Shown piece by piece: positions 45,067 to 54,345 of a DNA stretch of 64,000 nt. The notes beneath the pieces are model-generated. The model made no database searches. It was not told the origin of the DNA and saw only the letters and a program-made list of their open reading frames with translations. Position 1 is the stretch's first letter. Each line of letters opens with the position of its first letter. The position numbers and the translations under genes were made by a program. This DNA comes from an uncultured Clostridia bacterium (lineage in GTDB: Bacteria; Bacillota; Clostridia; TANB77; CAG-508): positions 62,001-126,000 of the forward strand of contig CAKOXK010000002.1 of assembly GCA_934130085.1 (NCBI GenBank), in the 5' to 3' direction.

Positions 45067-45195
45067 GAGAATTTGAGGAATTTACAGAATTTATAGAATA
45101 GAATTGCATTTGACTTTTACTTGACGATTTATTTACTTTTTTCAAATGGAATTTATATTTTTAACTTAAAACCCATTTTATTCGCATCATATTTC

Positions 45196-46629
45196 TTAAT
45201 TGTACGAATTCTCATAATCAATTCCTTGATACAAGTTATTTTCTTTCATTATTTTTTCAAAGCAATTCATTACTAATTTTTTATGTGCATTCCACTCTGG
45301 AGCAATTAGAATATCTTTTGGTGCATCTCCTACAATTCGGTGAACCACTATTTCCGGCTTTAAGTGTGTAATTGCATATACTAAGTAATATAAATACTCC
45401 ATTATATCAAGTGGCTGATATTGTTTTTGATTATAGAGAGCTTCAAGTAATGTATCTTTTACTACATAAGTTGAGTGAATTTTTATTCCTTGCAAATCAA
45501 GTTTATTGATAAAATTTATTGTATCAATTAATTCTTTGCTTGCAAGCTCTGATACATTCTGAATATCAAAATTACTGCATATTTCTGACACACTTGTGGA
45601 TTTATTTAAGTCACTAATTTTTTTAAATTCACTTGATTTATCTTTCAATTCGATTGTTTCTAATTCGGTTGTTTTTAATTCTGAGATTTTCGCTACTTGT
45701 TCGTCATTTTTCTGTTTTAAATTTTTGTTTTTAGATTCATTGCAATTTGAATATAGATTTCTTGTATTTGCTTTTTTTAGCGTTAGGTTTAATTTTTTAG
45801 AATATTCAAAATATTTGTGCCTATCTTCAAATGGCAATCCTAGCATAATATGCACGCATACATTTATGTTGTATTTTCTCAAGAGTTTTACACTATTTAT
45901 AAAATCACTATCTGAGTAACATCTGTTAATCTTTTTCCCAATTTCATCTGATGAAGTTTGTAAACCTAATTCAACTGTTACATCATATTTTTCTTTATAT
46001 GAAGCAAGCAACTCACAAATTTCATTTGAAATGCAATCAGGCCTTGTTGCTATATCAATTCCAACTATTCTATCATCAATAAGCGCCGCATCATACCTTT
46101 TCTTTAAATTTTCAATAGTGTCATACGTGTTTGTGAAATTTTGAAAATACACTATAAATTTATTTGCTCTTGTAGCTCGATAACTACTTGAATAATCTTT
46201 AACCTGCTCTGTTATAAAGCCATATTGATTGTAAATGTTATCATTCTCTTTACTCTTAGTTATATTTTTTAAAGAAGTATTTGCGCTGTTCAAAATACTG
46301 TTAGATGTATTATGATTATTATTACCTTGCTCAGAAATTTTACTAAAATCATTTGTTATATCAGCTTTAAATTTTCCTATAAGTTCTCCTGAACCTTTCG
46401 CACTACAATAAATGCAACCCGTTTTGGATAATGTTCCATCTCTATTTGGGCAAGAAAAGTGCCCATCTACACATATTTTTAAAACTTTCTCTCCAAATTT
46501 ATCTTTTAAACAATCGCTTAATTTGTTATAAATTTCGTTTTTGCCATAATTATTGTTGCAGCTTTTGTTATATGATTTGCTATTCTTATGATTATACTCT
46601 TTATAATAATTTTCTTTATTGTTTTCCAT
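45196..46629 (-). CDS. radical SAM protein, TIGR01212 (YtqA-like) family, with low-complexity inserts
   Basis: About 477 residues against about 310 usual. The Elp3-like cluster motif is CPNRDGTLSKTGCIYC, and FIVYFQNFTNTYDTIENLKKRY, DIATRPDCISNE, GLQTSSDEIGKKINR and VHIMLGLPFEDR follow in family order. Two hydrophilic inserts interrupt it, at about 85-125 and 285-350; the second has repeated E-L-K-T/D-T-E-L-E units. Function of the family is unknown. I place the start at ATG 46629 because the ATG five codons earlier lies in the -10 box. Confidence 0.85.
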   Translation of the reverse strand: MENNKENYYKEYNHKNSKSYNKSCNNNYGKNEIYNKLSDCLKDKFGEKVLKICVDGHFSCPNRDGTLSKTGCIYCSAKGSGELIGKFKADITNDFSKISEQGNNNHNTSNSILNSANTSLKNITKSKENDNIYNQYGFITEQVKDYSSSYRATRANKFIVYFQNFTNTYDTIENLKKRYDAALIDDRIVGIDIATRPDCISNEICELLASYKEKYDVTVELGLQTSSDEIGKKINRCYSDSDFINSVKLLRKYNINVCVHIMLGLPFEDRHKYFEYSKKLNLTLKKANTRNLYSNCNESKNKNLKQKNDEQVAKISELKTTELETIELKDKSSEFKKISDLNKSTSVSEICSNFDIQNVSELASKELIDTINFINKLDLQGIKIHSTYVVKDTLLEALYNQKQYQPLDIMEYLYYLVYAITHLKPEIVVHRIVGDAPKDILIAPEWNAHKKLVMNCFEKIMKENNLYQGIDYENSYN

Positions 46630-46635
46630 AAGGAG

Positions 46636-46664
46636 ATTATACATTATAAAAACGTGAATGTAAA
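46636..46664 (-). promoter_or_regulatory. promoter of the radical SAM gene, implies leaderless mRNA
   Basis: Minus strand: -35 TTTACA (46659-46664), 17-base spacer, -10 TATAAT (46636-46641). The next ATG starts seven bases after the -10 box, where +1 is expected, and no ribosome binding site is present. Confidence 0.6.
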
Positions 46665-46783
46665 ATTGGACTTTTCATTTTATTTAACATTTTATTTTAC
46701 TTCACGTTTTATTTCCACTAAATTTTTTATATGCTGTTGGAGTTTCAAAAATGATAAGTAATTTTATTTTCTCTAAAAGTTGA

Positions 46784-47533
46784 TTACATTTTCTGCATTT
46801 CGCTTATTGTGTATTTATAATCTTTTGAATTTATTAAATAGCTTCCTACTGATACTATATTTGCTCCAGCTTCTGATACTTTTTTTGCTGTTTCAAGGTT
46901 TATTCCACCATCAACTTCAATCTCATTTTCAAGATGATTGTTTTCTATATAATCTTTTAATTTCTTTATCTTGTTTACAGTACCTTCTATAAACTTTTGT
47001 CCGCCTTTTCCTGGATGAACACTCATTACAAGCACGTTATGGATTAAAGGTAAAAAATTATAAATTCTTTCAACATCGGTTTCAGGATTAATAGCAATAC
47101 CAACTTTGCAATTTGAATTTTTTATATATTTAATCATTTCAAATATTTCATCATCATTTACATTTGCCTTGTTTTCAAACACACCCGCCTTATTTGTTTC
47201 TTTCTCATTTTCATTATTTTTTTCTTCATCATTTATACTATTGTTTTTTTCAAATGCTTCTAGGTGAAAATTGATTATTCTTGGCTCACATGATGCAAAC
47301 ATATCAACATATTCTTTTACATTTTTACACATTATGTGGATATCTAGTGGAATATTTGTTACGTTCTTTAAATTATCTGCATACTCTTTCATTTTTTCAA
47401 TTGTGTTATCCACAACAAACTTTCCATCCATAACATCAATGTGAAAATAATCTGTATGAGCCATTTCTAACCTATAAAATGTGGTTATTGCTTCCTCTTC
47501 TTTTACATTTAAAAGTGATGCTGAAACTTCCAT
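46784..47533 (-). CDS. rpe: ribulose-phosphate 3-epimerase with hydrophilic insert
   Basis: 249 residues. TIM-barrel motifs are EVSASLLNVKEEEA, FHIDVMDGKFV, LDIHIMC, NFHLEA, VGIAINPETDVERI, VLVMSVHPGKGGQKF and IEVDGGINLETA. An insert of about 35 Asn/Glu/Lys-rich residues lies after NFHLEAFEKN and is absent from typical Rpe. It interconverts ribulose 5-phosphate and xylulose 5-phosphate. AAAGGAAAAC precedes the ATG. Confidence 0.92.
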   Translation of the reverse strand: MEVSASLLNVKEEEAITTFYRLEMAHTDYFHIDVMDGKFVVDNTIEKMKEYADNLKNVTNIPLDIHIMCKNVKEYVDMFASCEPRIINFHLEAFEKNNSINDEEKNNENEKETNKAGVFENKANVNDDEIFEMIKYIKNSNCKVGIAINPETDVERIYNFLPLIHNVLVMSVHPGKGGQKFIEGTVNKIKKLKDYIENNHLENEIEVDGGINLETAKKVSEAGANIVSVGSYLINSKDYKYTISEMQKM

Positions 47534-47581
47534 AATAGTTTTCCTTTCATTATACTTTGTATAATATCTCTAAAAATTATA

Positions 47582-48517
47582 TTAGTTCTTTATATTCTCA
47601 ATCTCTTCCTTAGATAATGAAGTAATGTCTTGAATTTCTTCTACTGAGAAATTCTTTGCTAACATTCTCTTTACAATTTCTTGTTGTTTCTTCTTTTCTC
47701 CCAATATCTGCCCCTCTTTTAGACCCTCTCTTTTTCCATCTTCTAATGCATGAGTAATCGCATTCTTTTCATCCATTATTGCTTTTTCTCTTAATTCTGC
47801 TACTCTTCTTAACTCTTCTTGCTGACTTATTTCATCTAAGTTCTGCATTGCTTCTTTTAATTCTTTATTGGTTTCCATTGCTTTAAAAACCTCCTCTTGA
47901 TTAGGATTATCCAAAAACAATACCCACTGTGCCAATTCATTATTTGGCTCTCTCTCCAGTGTTTTCTTTGCCTTCGATATTTCAATTATATAAATCTGAA
48001 ACATATCTGTCAATACTAAATTTAAGCCTGTGGTCACCTCTGTTATTTTCCATTCTGTACATATATTTTCTAGTGCTTTTGTCTTCTCTAATGGAAAATC
48101 TATTATTATTATTCCAATTACTTTGTTTAAATCCTGATAAATATTTCCTTTCTGTAATTGGCTCGAGTAAATTCTGCTCCAATAATACAAGAACCTAGCT
48201 TCTGTGTCTTGGTTATCAACTAATTGTATCTCTACATCACATATTCTACCATCTCCTAATGTTGCTTTTAAATCCAAAATTCCTAACTTTTCTTCTGGAT
48301 ATTTACCAAAAACGTGCCTGTCATTATCAAGTTTTATATCATTTATTTTTTCTTTTATTACTGATGATATAAGTGCTTTGGTAATTCCTTCATTTCCCTC
48401 TCTAAATAATGAATGAAACACAACATCAATTTTCGGTTTTAATAGCTTTTCTTTGTTTTCTTTTTCACCTTCATTATTATTGTTTTTCTCTTTAGTTAGA
48501 TTTTGTTTTTTGACCAT
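47582..48517 (-). CDS. Rpn-family PD-(D/E)XK nuclease (recombination-promoting/putative transposase)
   Basis: 311 residues. After a charged start, KPKIDVVFHSLFREG and DLKATLGDGRICDVEIQLVD give the PD-(D/E)XK site of the Rpn family (Asp, then Glu-x-Gln). The middle is IYSSQLQKGNIYQDLNKVIGI. The C-terminus has a KREGLKEGQILGEKKKQQEIV coiled region with a helical end, typical of these proteins. Members promote RecA-independent recombination. It sits at the edge of the accessory island. Confidence 0.88.
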   Translation of the reverse strand: MVKKQNLTKEKNNNNEGEKENKEKLLKPKIDVVFHSLFREGNEGITKALISSVIKEKINDIKLDNDRHVFGKYPEEKLGILDLKATLGDGRICDVEIQLVDNQDTEARFLYYWSRIYSSQLQKGNIYQDLNKVIGIIIIDFPLEKTKALENICTEWKITEVTTGLNLVLTDMFQIYIIEISKAKKTLEREPNNELAQWVLFLDNPNQEEVFKAMETNKELKEAMQNLDEISQQEELRRVAELREKAIMDEKNAITHALEDGKREGLKEGQILGEKKKQQEIVKRMLAKNFSVEEIQDITSLSKEEIENIKN

Positions 48518-49104
48518 AAAATACTATCTCCTTTTAATATATTTCTACTTGCACAATCCGACTTAAAATATTTCAAAGTATACTGACATTACTCCTGCTC
48601 AAATTTATTTCAACTAATTTTATGGGATTCAATATTTAAGATAATTTTTTATTGTTTAAAACATATATAGAAAGTATATGATGAAATAAAAAAATTGAAT
48701 AGCAGAGTGTATATAGAATGTACCTCCTTCCCAATCTTTTATTTAAAATTACTTTTTTCTTCGCTTGAAAATTTTTCGATTTAATAATTTCTAGATTTAT
48801 AATTCTTAGATTTAACAATTTCTAGATCTAACAATTTGAATAAATCAATTAATTTGATAACACTAAAAAGTTTTAATATAACTAATTTCATCTTGAAATC
48901 TTGAAATTCTGAAATAATTTAAGCACAAAATGTACTAAATAGATGGTCTATTTATAACATATTTTGTGTTCAACGTAAACATTTTATGGTAATCTTTTTG
49001 AACTTTCGATTGACAAAATTCGACTTTATTTTTATTAACATATATTTATTTACGCATTTAAATAAGTTGTCTAATACAAGTAAAATACAAGTTTATTAGG
49101 ATAC

Positions 49105-49312
49105 TTTTTAATTAATCTTTTAGATTAATTAAAAATTTATAAAAAATAAATACCATGAAAGCCTAGTAAAATCAACGCACAAAGCTATAGTATAAAAATC
49201 GTGTAATAAGAAAAAAAATTTAAAAATTTTTAAGTCAAAACTGTGATTTATTTACTGTAAGTAAGAGTAACGCGATTTTTACTTTTTAATTAATCTAAAA
49301 GCTTAATAAAAA
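49105..49312. repeat. 208-bp inverted-repeat-ended element, copy 1 (reversed)
   Basis: Ends at 49105-49135 and 49283-49312 share a 13-base core, AATCTAAAAGCTT or its variant, in AATTAA-rich context as inverted repeats. The interior is the reverse complement of copies 2 and 3: a GCGTTGATTTTACTAGGCTT-like block and CTTATTACAC lie on the minus strand here. No ORF is present. Confidence 0.75.
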
Positions 49313-49329
49313 TTTACCTTCAAACTTCA

Positions 49330-49410
49330 AAAAGAGCCATATCATTTTGTACTGAAACCAAAAAACATCTAATCTTTAGTTTCAGTACATTTTATTGATA
49401 TGACTCCTTT
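49330..49410 (-). terminator. two-part palindromic terminator of the gene at 49570
   Basis: An inner stem GTACTGAAAC/GTTTCAGTAC and an outer stem GAGCCATATCA/TGATATGACTC are followed by CTCTTTTTG on the minus transcript. It is nearly identical to 50801-50881. Confidence 0.7.
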
Positions 49411-49569
49411 TTTAATATAAAAATTATAAGCGTTTTACCTATTAAGAAACTTATATTCAGTCTGTTATTTAAACATTACCTAACATTAATCTTAGACATA
49501 CCAGTTAATTTGCATTTTAAAATTAATGTTACCTAATAAAAAATACGTTTTACTTTATTATTTACATTT

Positions 49570-50526
49570 CTATTTGTGTACAAGTCTTACAACACTTGAT
49601 GAAACATGGTTTCCACATGTTACATACATAGAAGTTGAGGTCGCGCGAACAAGATTTACACGCGCTTGTTGCCCTCCGGAATTACCACCTGTTCCCCACA
49701 ATGAGGTTGCTCCTGATATAGACCATGCAATATTTCCATTAACATTATTGCCAAGTCCAAAGCAAATATATAATTCACCAGGAATAGTAGTAATATACTG
49801 ATTTGCCGATCCCACCCCTTGAATAGAAGTTATTGATCCTTCGGTTTTTCCATTATTATATCCATCTTTATATGAAGCACTATCGGTATTTACTCTACCA
49901 TCAGCATCACTTACTCCCTTGTTATATGCGCCAGCTCCAGAAACATATCCTTCTCCATTATGATACCCAGCTGGAATTTTAACATTTTCACTTCCAGTAG
50001 TAGATGCTGTCCACGCACCATTATTCTTCATGGTACCTGTTAGTCCTGTTTCAGATGCATTTGAAAATGTTGCTCCTTGAATTACTTGACTCTCTGTTGC
50101 ATCTCCTGTTGCTCTCATTGCTTCTAGCTCCGCTACTTGCTGCTGTAGATTCTCTATCTGTTTCTTTAATTTTTCTACCTCATCACTGCTTTCTGATGAA
50201 CTACCTCCTCCTGTTGTTGAATTTCCACCAGTACTACCTCCTGAACTTGAACCTCCGTTTGAGGTAGCAGCTATCGCTTGCGTAATTTGATTCAATGTAA
50301 GTTGCTCTTGTAAGCTTGAATTTTGATATTGTTGTCCAGCATTTTTAGCCTGACCAACTATTCCTTTATCATCTAATGCAAGTTTTATTGTAATTCCTGA
50401 AAGAATTAGTAAAACAATAATTGTTATTACAAGTGATAATATAGTTACACCGGTTTCTCTCATTTCACGTTTTTTATAATGTTTTTGCTTTATGTTATTT
50501 ACTTTTCTCATTCTTAATTTCTCCAT
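49570..50526 (-). CDS. prepilin-leader surface protein 1 with coiled coil and tail-fibre-like repeats
   Basis: 318 residues. A charged leader ends at Gly of MRETG, followed by a hydrophobic helix (VTILSLVITIIVLLILSGI), as in type IV prepilins but without Glu at position 5. After KLALDDKGIVGQAKNAG come a Gly/Ser linker, a coiled coil (EVEKLKKQIENLQQQVAELE) and GTMKNNGAWT...IPAGYHNGEGYV, a motif also common in phage tail proteins. The C-terminal domain of about 100 residues differs from paralogue 2 and ends VVRLVHK. The ATG at 50526 or at 50511 may be used; both have GGA-type sites. Confidence 0.7.
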   Translation of the reverse strand: MEKLRMRKVNNIKQKHYKKREMRETGVTILSLVITIIVLLILSGITIKLALDDKGIVGQAKNAGQQYQNSSLQEQLTLNQITQAIAATSNGGSSSGGSTGGNSTTGGGSSSESSDEVEKLKKQIENLQQQVAELEAMRATGDATESQVIQGATFSNASETGLTGTMKNNGAWTASTTGSENVKIPAGYHNGEGYVSGAGAYNKGVSDADGRVNTDSASYKDGYNNGKTEGSITSIQGVGSANQYITTIPGELYICFGLGNNVNGNIAWSISGATSLWGTGGNSGGQQARVNLVRATSTSMYVTCGNHVSSSVVRLVHK

Positions 50527-50574
50527 TATAATCCCTAAAAGCCTTAAATTTATTGGTTTACACCATTTATCTAG

Positions 50575-50782
50575 TTTTAATTAAGCTTTTAGATTAATTA
50601 AAAAATGAAAATTAAAGAATTCCTACTCTAAGTAAGAATTGCCCTGATTTTCTATTCTAAAAGCTTTCGTTTTTTTCTTATTACACAAATTTTACGAAAG
50701 TATAAAAAGCGTTGATTTTGCAAGGCTTTCATGTTATTTTACTTATATAAAATTTTAATTAATCTAAAAGCTTAATAAAAAA
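50575..50782. repeat. 208-bp inverted-repeat-ended element, copy 2
   Basis: Left end 50575-50605 and right end 50753-50782 carry AAGCTTTTAGATT and its exact complement AATCTAAAAGCTT. The interior has a small hairpin (TTCCTACT..GTAAGAA), a CTTTCGT/ACGAAAG stem and the conserved GCGTTGATTTTGCAAGGCTT block. It lies 48 bases upstream of the gene at 49570-50526. Confidence 0.78.
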
Positions 50783-50800
50783 TTTACCTTCATACTTCAA

Positions 50801-50881
50801 AAAGAGCCATATCATTTTGTACTGAAACTAAAAAAAATCTAATTTTTAGTTTCAGTACATTTTATTGATATGACTCCTTTT
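50801..50881 (-). terminator. two-part palindromic terminator of the gene at 50972
   Basis: Same structure as 49330-49410: inner GTACTGAAACTAAAAA with its complement, outer GAGCCATATCA/TGATATGACTC, then CTTTTTG on the minus transcript. Confidence 0.7.
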
Positions 50882-50971
50882 TTTAATATAAAAATTATAA
50901 GCGTTTTACCTATTAAGAAACTTATATTATCTATTCTTGCTTCTCACTGTACTTATCGTTTTTTGTTTCTT

Positions 50972-51973
50972 CTAATTCATAATCAAATATGCATGCATTG
51001 GTGTTGACCAGCTAATTGTATTATCGTAACGTGTTGCTCCATCATCAGTCCATAATCTTGCTCTCATTGTTGCAGCTAATGACGTTGTTAGTATCCCGCT
51101 TTTTGCATCATAGCTTTTGTTGAATGTTGCTCTATAATAAGCTCCTACTCTCTTTTCTGCATTACATGTTCCACTTACGTTTTCTTTTGATATCGAGTTT
51201 TCTGCAAGCTCTACTAGGAAATTACTTGAACTTAATTTTGTATAGTCAATTCCAAGGGCTTTGCATAGTGATACTATATTAAATGACGTTCCTGTACCTA
51301 AATCAACGAATTTTCCAAGTCCAAAATCACTTGGAGATTCTTTTACTGCTTTTTTACCTGCCTCAACACCGGAATTGTATGCTCCTGATAAATCTACATA
51401 TCCGTTTCCATTGTGATAACCTTCAGGTACTGTTACCTTTCCGTTACCAGTAGTTGACGTAGTCCACGCTCCATTATTTTTCATTGTACCAGTTAGTCCT
51501 GATTCAGAAGAGTTAGAAAAAGTGGCCCCTTGAATTACTTGATCTACTGTTGCTCCTCCTGTTGCCTGTGTTGCTTCTAATTCTGTTACTTGTTGTTGCA
51601 ACTCTTCAATCTGCTTTTTTAGTCTGTTAACTTCATCACTATTTCCTGATGAACTTCCTCCTGATTCTGAACCACTTCCGCTACCTCCTGAACCTGTAAT
51701 TCCATTTGAAGCATCAGCTATTGCTTGTGTAGCTTGATTCAATGCTACTTGCTCCTGTACACTAGCATTTTGATATTTTAATCCTGCATTTTTAGACTGA
51801 CCAACTATTCCTTTATCATCTAATGCAAGTTTTATTGTAATTCCTGAAAGAATTAGTAAAACAATAATTGTTATTACAAGTGATAAAATCGTAACACCTT
51901 CTTCTTTCATTGCACGTTTTCTATAATATTCTTTACTTATGTTTTTCATTGTTCTCATTTTTAAACCCTCCAT
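50972..51973 (-). CDS. prepilin-leader surface protein 2
   Basis: 333 residues, a close paralogue of protein 1 over the leader (MKEEGVTILSLVITIIVLLI), linker, coiled coil (DEVNRLKKQIEELQQQVTELE) and VPEGYHNGNGYV. The C-terminal domain from about 210 (GKFVDLGTGTSFNIVSLCKA to YLIMN) is unrelated by eye to that of protein 1. So the pair shares a stalk and differs in the head. The start may be ATG 51973 or ATG 51958, the latter behind GGAGG. Confidence 0.7.
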   Translation of the reverse strand: MEGLKMRTMKNISKEYYRKRAMKEEGVTILSLVITIIVLLILSGITIKLALDDKGIVGQSKNAGLKYQNASVQEQVALNQATQAIADASNGITGSGGSGSGSESGGSSSGNSDEVNRLKKQIEELQQQVTELEATQATGGATVDQVIQGATFSNSSESGLTGTMKNNGAWTTSTTGNGKVTVPEGYHNGNGYVDLSGAYNSGVEAGKKAVKESPSDFGLGKFVDLGTGTSFNIVSLCKALGIDYTKLSSSNFLVELAENSISKENVSGTCNAEKRVGAYYRATFNKSYDAKSGILTTSLAATMRARLWTDDGATRYDNTISWSTPMHAYLIMN

Positions 51974-52056
51974 TAGAATCCCCTAAAAGCATTAATTTTA
52001 TTAGTTTTACATCTCTTATACTTTTTTAGTTAATTTTATACAGCCATTTTGTTTCT

Positions 52057-54279
52057 CTACTTTTCAACTTGCAAAACTGGACGAAGCCCACGGCACGAAG
52101 AGTCGTCGCCGGTGCTAGAGTAGAACACACCGCTCGATGTAACGGAGCCACTGCTTGAAACATAGCGTAAGTCGAAGCCTGCGCGGTACCAAACCGCACC
52201 AACGCAGCGAGACGAAAGCCAAAATTCAGCGCCAGCGCTGATATTACTTGTATTTCTGTTTGAACCTCCCCAATAATTATTGTATATAACTTTTAACCAA
52301 GGGTTACTTGACTTTTTATCGTTATTATATCTTTCGTAAGCATAGTTTCCTTTCTCTTCTGTTGAAAGCCATGTATTTATTCCAGTTGTATTCATGTTAT
52401 ATGATGTTATTTTAGCGTCAGAATAGCCTTTGCTTGCTCCTTTTGTTTTATCAATGTTCTCATATTGTGTAAATAGTGTTGGTGCATAGCTATTCCATGT
52501 ACTTGTTATTTTATTTGGCGCACTTGTATCATCTGCATTTGCTGTCCATAAGTTGCCAAAGTTACTTAATTTACTCTCATCCATGAAGTCTTCCCATTTT
52601 GCATCACGTGCTAACACTACCTTTACTTTTTTGGTTTGTCCGTTCTTTAGCTTTATTTCTGTTAAATTTCCATATAAATTATTACAGATTGTATCTAAAG
52701 CTAATACTCCGTTATTATATGCTGGTGCACCTGTTAATCTTACCTGTAATTTTGTTGCTCTGTCTGCAATGTAATAGTCATACTTGCTTGTATCAAACGA
52801 ACCTGATTGTAAATCATATCCTCCATCTGTTAGTTTTGACCATGTCATATCTGATTCTACTGTTGGCAAACCTGAATTTACTTTATTTACTGACCTTATA
52901 TCTTTTCCAAGCAAAGCTGCTATTGAATCTGCTTTTACATATCCATGTGCTTCGCTTCCACTCTTATTCTTATAAAATCTATCTACATTTACTGCTGCAC
53001 CTACTGATGTGTCTGAAACACTGTCAGCTGAAACTGTTATTACTGGACGTAATGCGCAACTTCCACTTTGATTACTTCCTGTCGTATTATAGTTTTGATT
53101 TGTTTGAAACATTGTATATGTTGAATATGCTCCATCCGTTCTTGCAAAAGCAAATCGATAGTACTCATAAGATAAGTCTTCCGAATAAGGTGTTTTACCA
53201 TCTGATCCTTGATTCCAGGTATAAGAATTCATTCTTGTTGCAAGCCAATAATTGTTTCCTGTATTCATCATACTTACTGTTGATTTATTTGTTCTGTTTG
53301 GATTTGTAATTGTTGGTGATGTATTTTCAGCTAACATTTGTGTATTACTTGATTGAGATGCTGATGTATTTGTTATATCAATATACTCACTTATTTGGTC
53401 TGTTGAATATCCATTGTTTGCTGTATCTAATTGATTTATTATTGGCTCTATCTTTTTATTGTTTTGGTAAGCTCTTGATACAGAATATGTTATATTATAA
53501 AAATCTTCTGCATTTACACTTCTTGCTGATAATACTTTTTTGCCGTTAATCTCTAGATTTCCATATAACTTTGAGCAGATTTCGTTTAGTGCTTTTACTC
53601 CATTTGTATAGCCGTTAATTCCTGATATTGAAACCTCAAAACTTGTGTTTGCGTTGGCTATTAAGTTTACTGTTCCATCTTCATTTGTACTTAGTACTTT
53701 CCATCCTAAATCTTCTGTTTCAATCTCTCCAGCTTCTACCATTGCTACACCTGGTACATCTTGATTATCACTGTTTAATATTTGTCTTAAATGCCTATTT
53801 ACTCCCTTGCCATCTGTTTTACCAATGTATGTGAATGTACCATCATCTAGATTTACCATGTAATTGTAACCTTTATATGCTACCTGTGCATAACCATCTC
53901 CATTATTTAAAAAATCTTCAAGACCATCATTTCCTACATTTGAACTCAAATAATCCGCAAGTCTTCCGGTATTTCCTTCTTGTTCCTTTTGAATGTCTAT
54001 ACCTGCTAAATACATGCTCATCTCTTCTTCAGCAGAAGATTTGTCTGAAACTGCTGTCGCATTTTTTGCTTTTCCAAGAATGCCATCATTGCTTACCATA
54101 CTTATTGTTATACCTGCAAGAATTAGTAAAATTATAATTGTAATTACTAAAGCAATAATTGTAATTCCATCTTCACTTAATTTTCTTCTCATTACTTTAT
54201 AATCTTCTAATTTATTTTTACTATTCAGTTTTGTCTTATTATTTTCAACAAATTTTAAATCTTCTTTTAAACTTCCCAT
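52057..54279 (-). CDS. prepilin-leader protein with two FGE/C-lectin-like domains, DGR-type variable C-terminus (paralogue 3)
   Basis: 740 residues. Prepilin-like start: Lys/Arg-rich leader, EDG, then ITIIALVITIIILLILAGI and MVSNDGILGKAKNA. Two related domains follow. The first (about 170-430) ends NNYWLATR...SCALRPVITV; the second (about 460-740) ends AEFWLSSRCV...SCRGLRPVLQV. The terminal 47 codons are GC-rich and vary against paralogues 4 and 5 mainly at codon positions 1 and 2. It is probably an exported, fibre-linked ligand-binding protein. AAAGGAG lies 11 bases before the ATG. Confidence 0.8.
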   Translation of the reverse strand: MGSLKEDLKFVENNKTKLNSKNKLEDYKVMRRKLSEDGITIIALVITIIILLILAGITISMVSNDGILGKAKNATAVSDKSSAEEEMSMYLAGIDIQKEQEGNTGRLADYLSSNVGNDGLEDFLNNGDGYAQVAYKGYNYMVNLDDGTFTYIGKTDGKGVNRHLRQILNSDNQDVPGVAMVEAGEIETEDLGWKVLSTNEDGTVNLIANANTSFEVSISGINGYTNGVKALNEICSKLYGNLEINGKKVLSARSVNAEDFYNITYSVSRAYQNNKKIEPIINQLDTANNGYSTDQISEYIDITNTSASQSSNTQMLAENTSPTITNPNRTNKSTVSMMNTGNNYWLATRMNSYTWNQGSDGKTPYSEDLSYEYYRFAFARTDGAYSTYTMFQTNQNYNTTGSNQSGSCALRPVITVSADSVSDTSVGAAVNVDRFYKNKSGSEAHGYVKADSIAALLGKDIRSVNKVNSGLPTVESDMTWSKLTDGGYDLQSGSFDTSKYDYYIADRATKLQVRLTGAPAYNNGVLALDTICNNLYGNLTEIKLKNGQTKKVKVVLARDAKWEDFMDESKLSNFGNLWTANADDTSAPNKITSTWNSYAPTLFTQYENIDKTKGASKGYSDAKITSYNMNTTGINTWLSTEEKGNYAYERYNNDKKSSNPWLKVIYNNYWGGSNRNTSNISAGAEFWLSSRCVGAVWYRAGFDLRYVSSSGSVTSSGVFYSSTGDDSSCRGLRPVLQVEK
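52063..52230 (-). other. DGR-type variable region (VR) of paralogue 3
   Basis: GC-rich 3' end of the gene. Invariant codons (GCG, TGG, TTC, TTA-CGC, TCT-TCG-TGC-CGT, CTT-CGT-CCA) alternate with codons that read AAC/AAT-like in one or another copy: GGT, GTT, TAC, CGC, GGC, GAC and TAT here. The constant CGT-GGG-CTT-CGT-CCA stretch at the 3' end would be the initiation (IMH-like) anchor. Confidence 0.75.
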
Positions 54280-54345
54280 TTTGATGTTTTCTCCTTTGAA
54301 ATCTTGTAAAGCGTTACAATTACTGTATTTAGATTGTTTTTTTAA

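Larger units (their letters stand above)
48518..49569. other. 1.05-kb AT-rich region without genes
   Basis: No supported ORF. It holds degenerate 15-20-base tandem repeats near 48770-48850 (units like TTTAACAATTTCTAGA), a 208-bp inverted-repeat element (49105-49312), a hairpin terminator (49330-49410) and about 165 bp (49300-49470) nearly identical to 50770-50940. It marks the distal edge of the island; nothing else is recognisable. Confidence 0.7.

Noticed and set aside
49105..49312. Riboswitch (for example c-di-GMP) in the 208-bp elements
   Set aside because: I could not find the conserved core of any described riboswitch, and one copy lies downstream of a gene in reverse.
49570..49760. 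DGR variable region at the end of surface protein 1
   Set aside because: It is somewhat GC-rich locally, but there is no second copy to compare and no clear AAC-type pattern.
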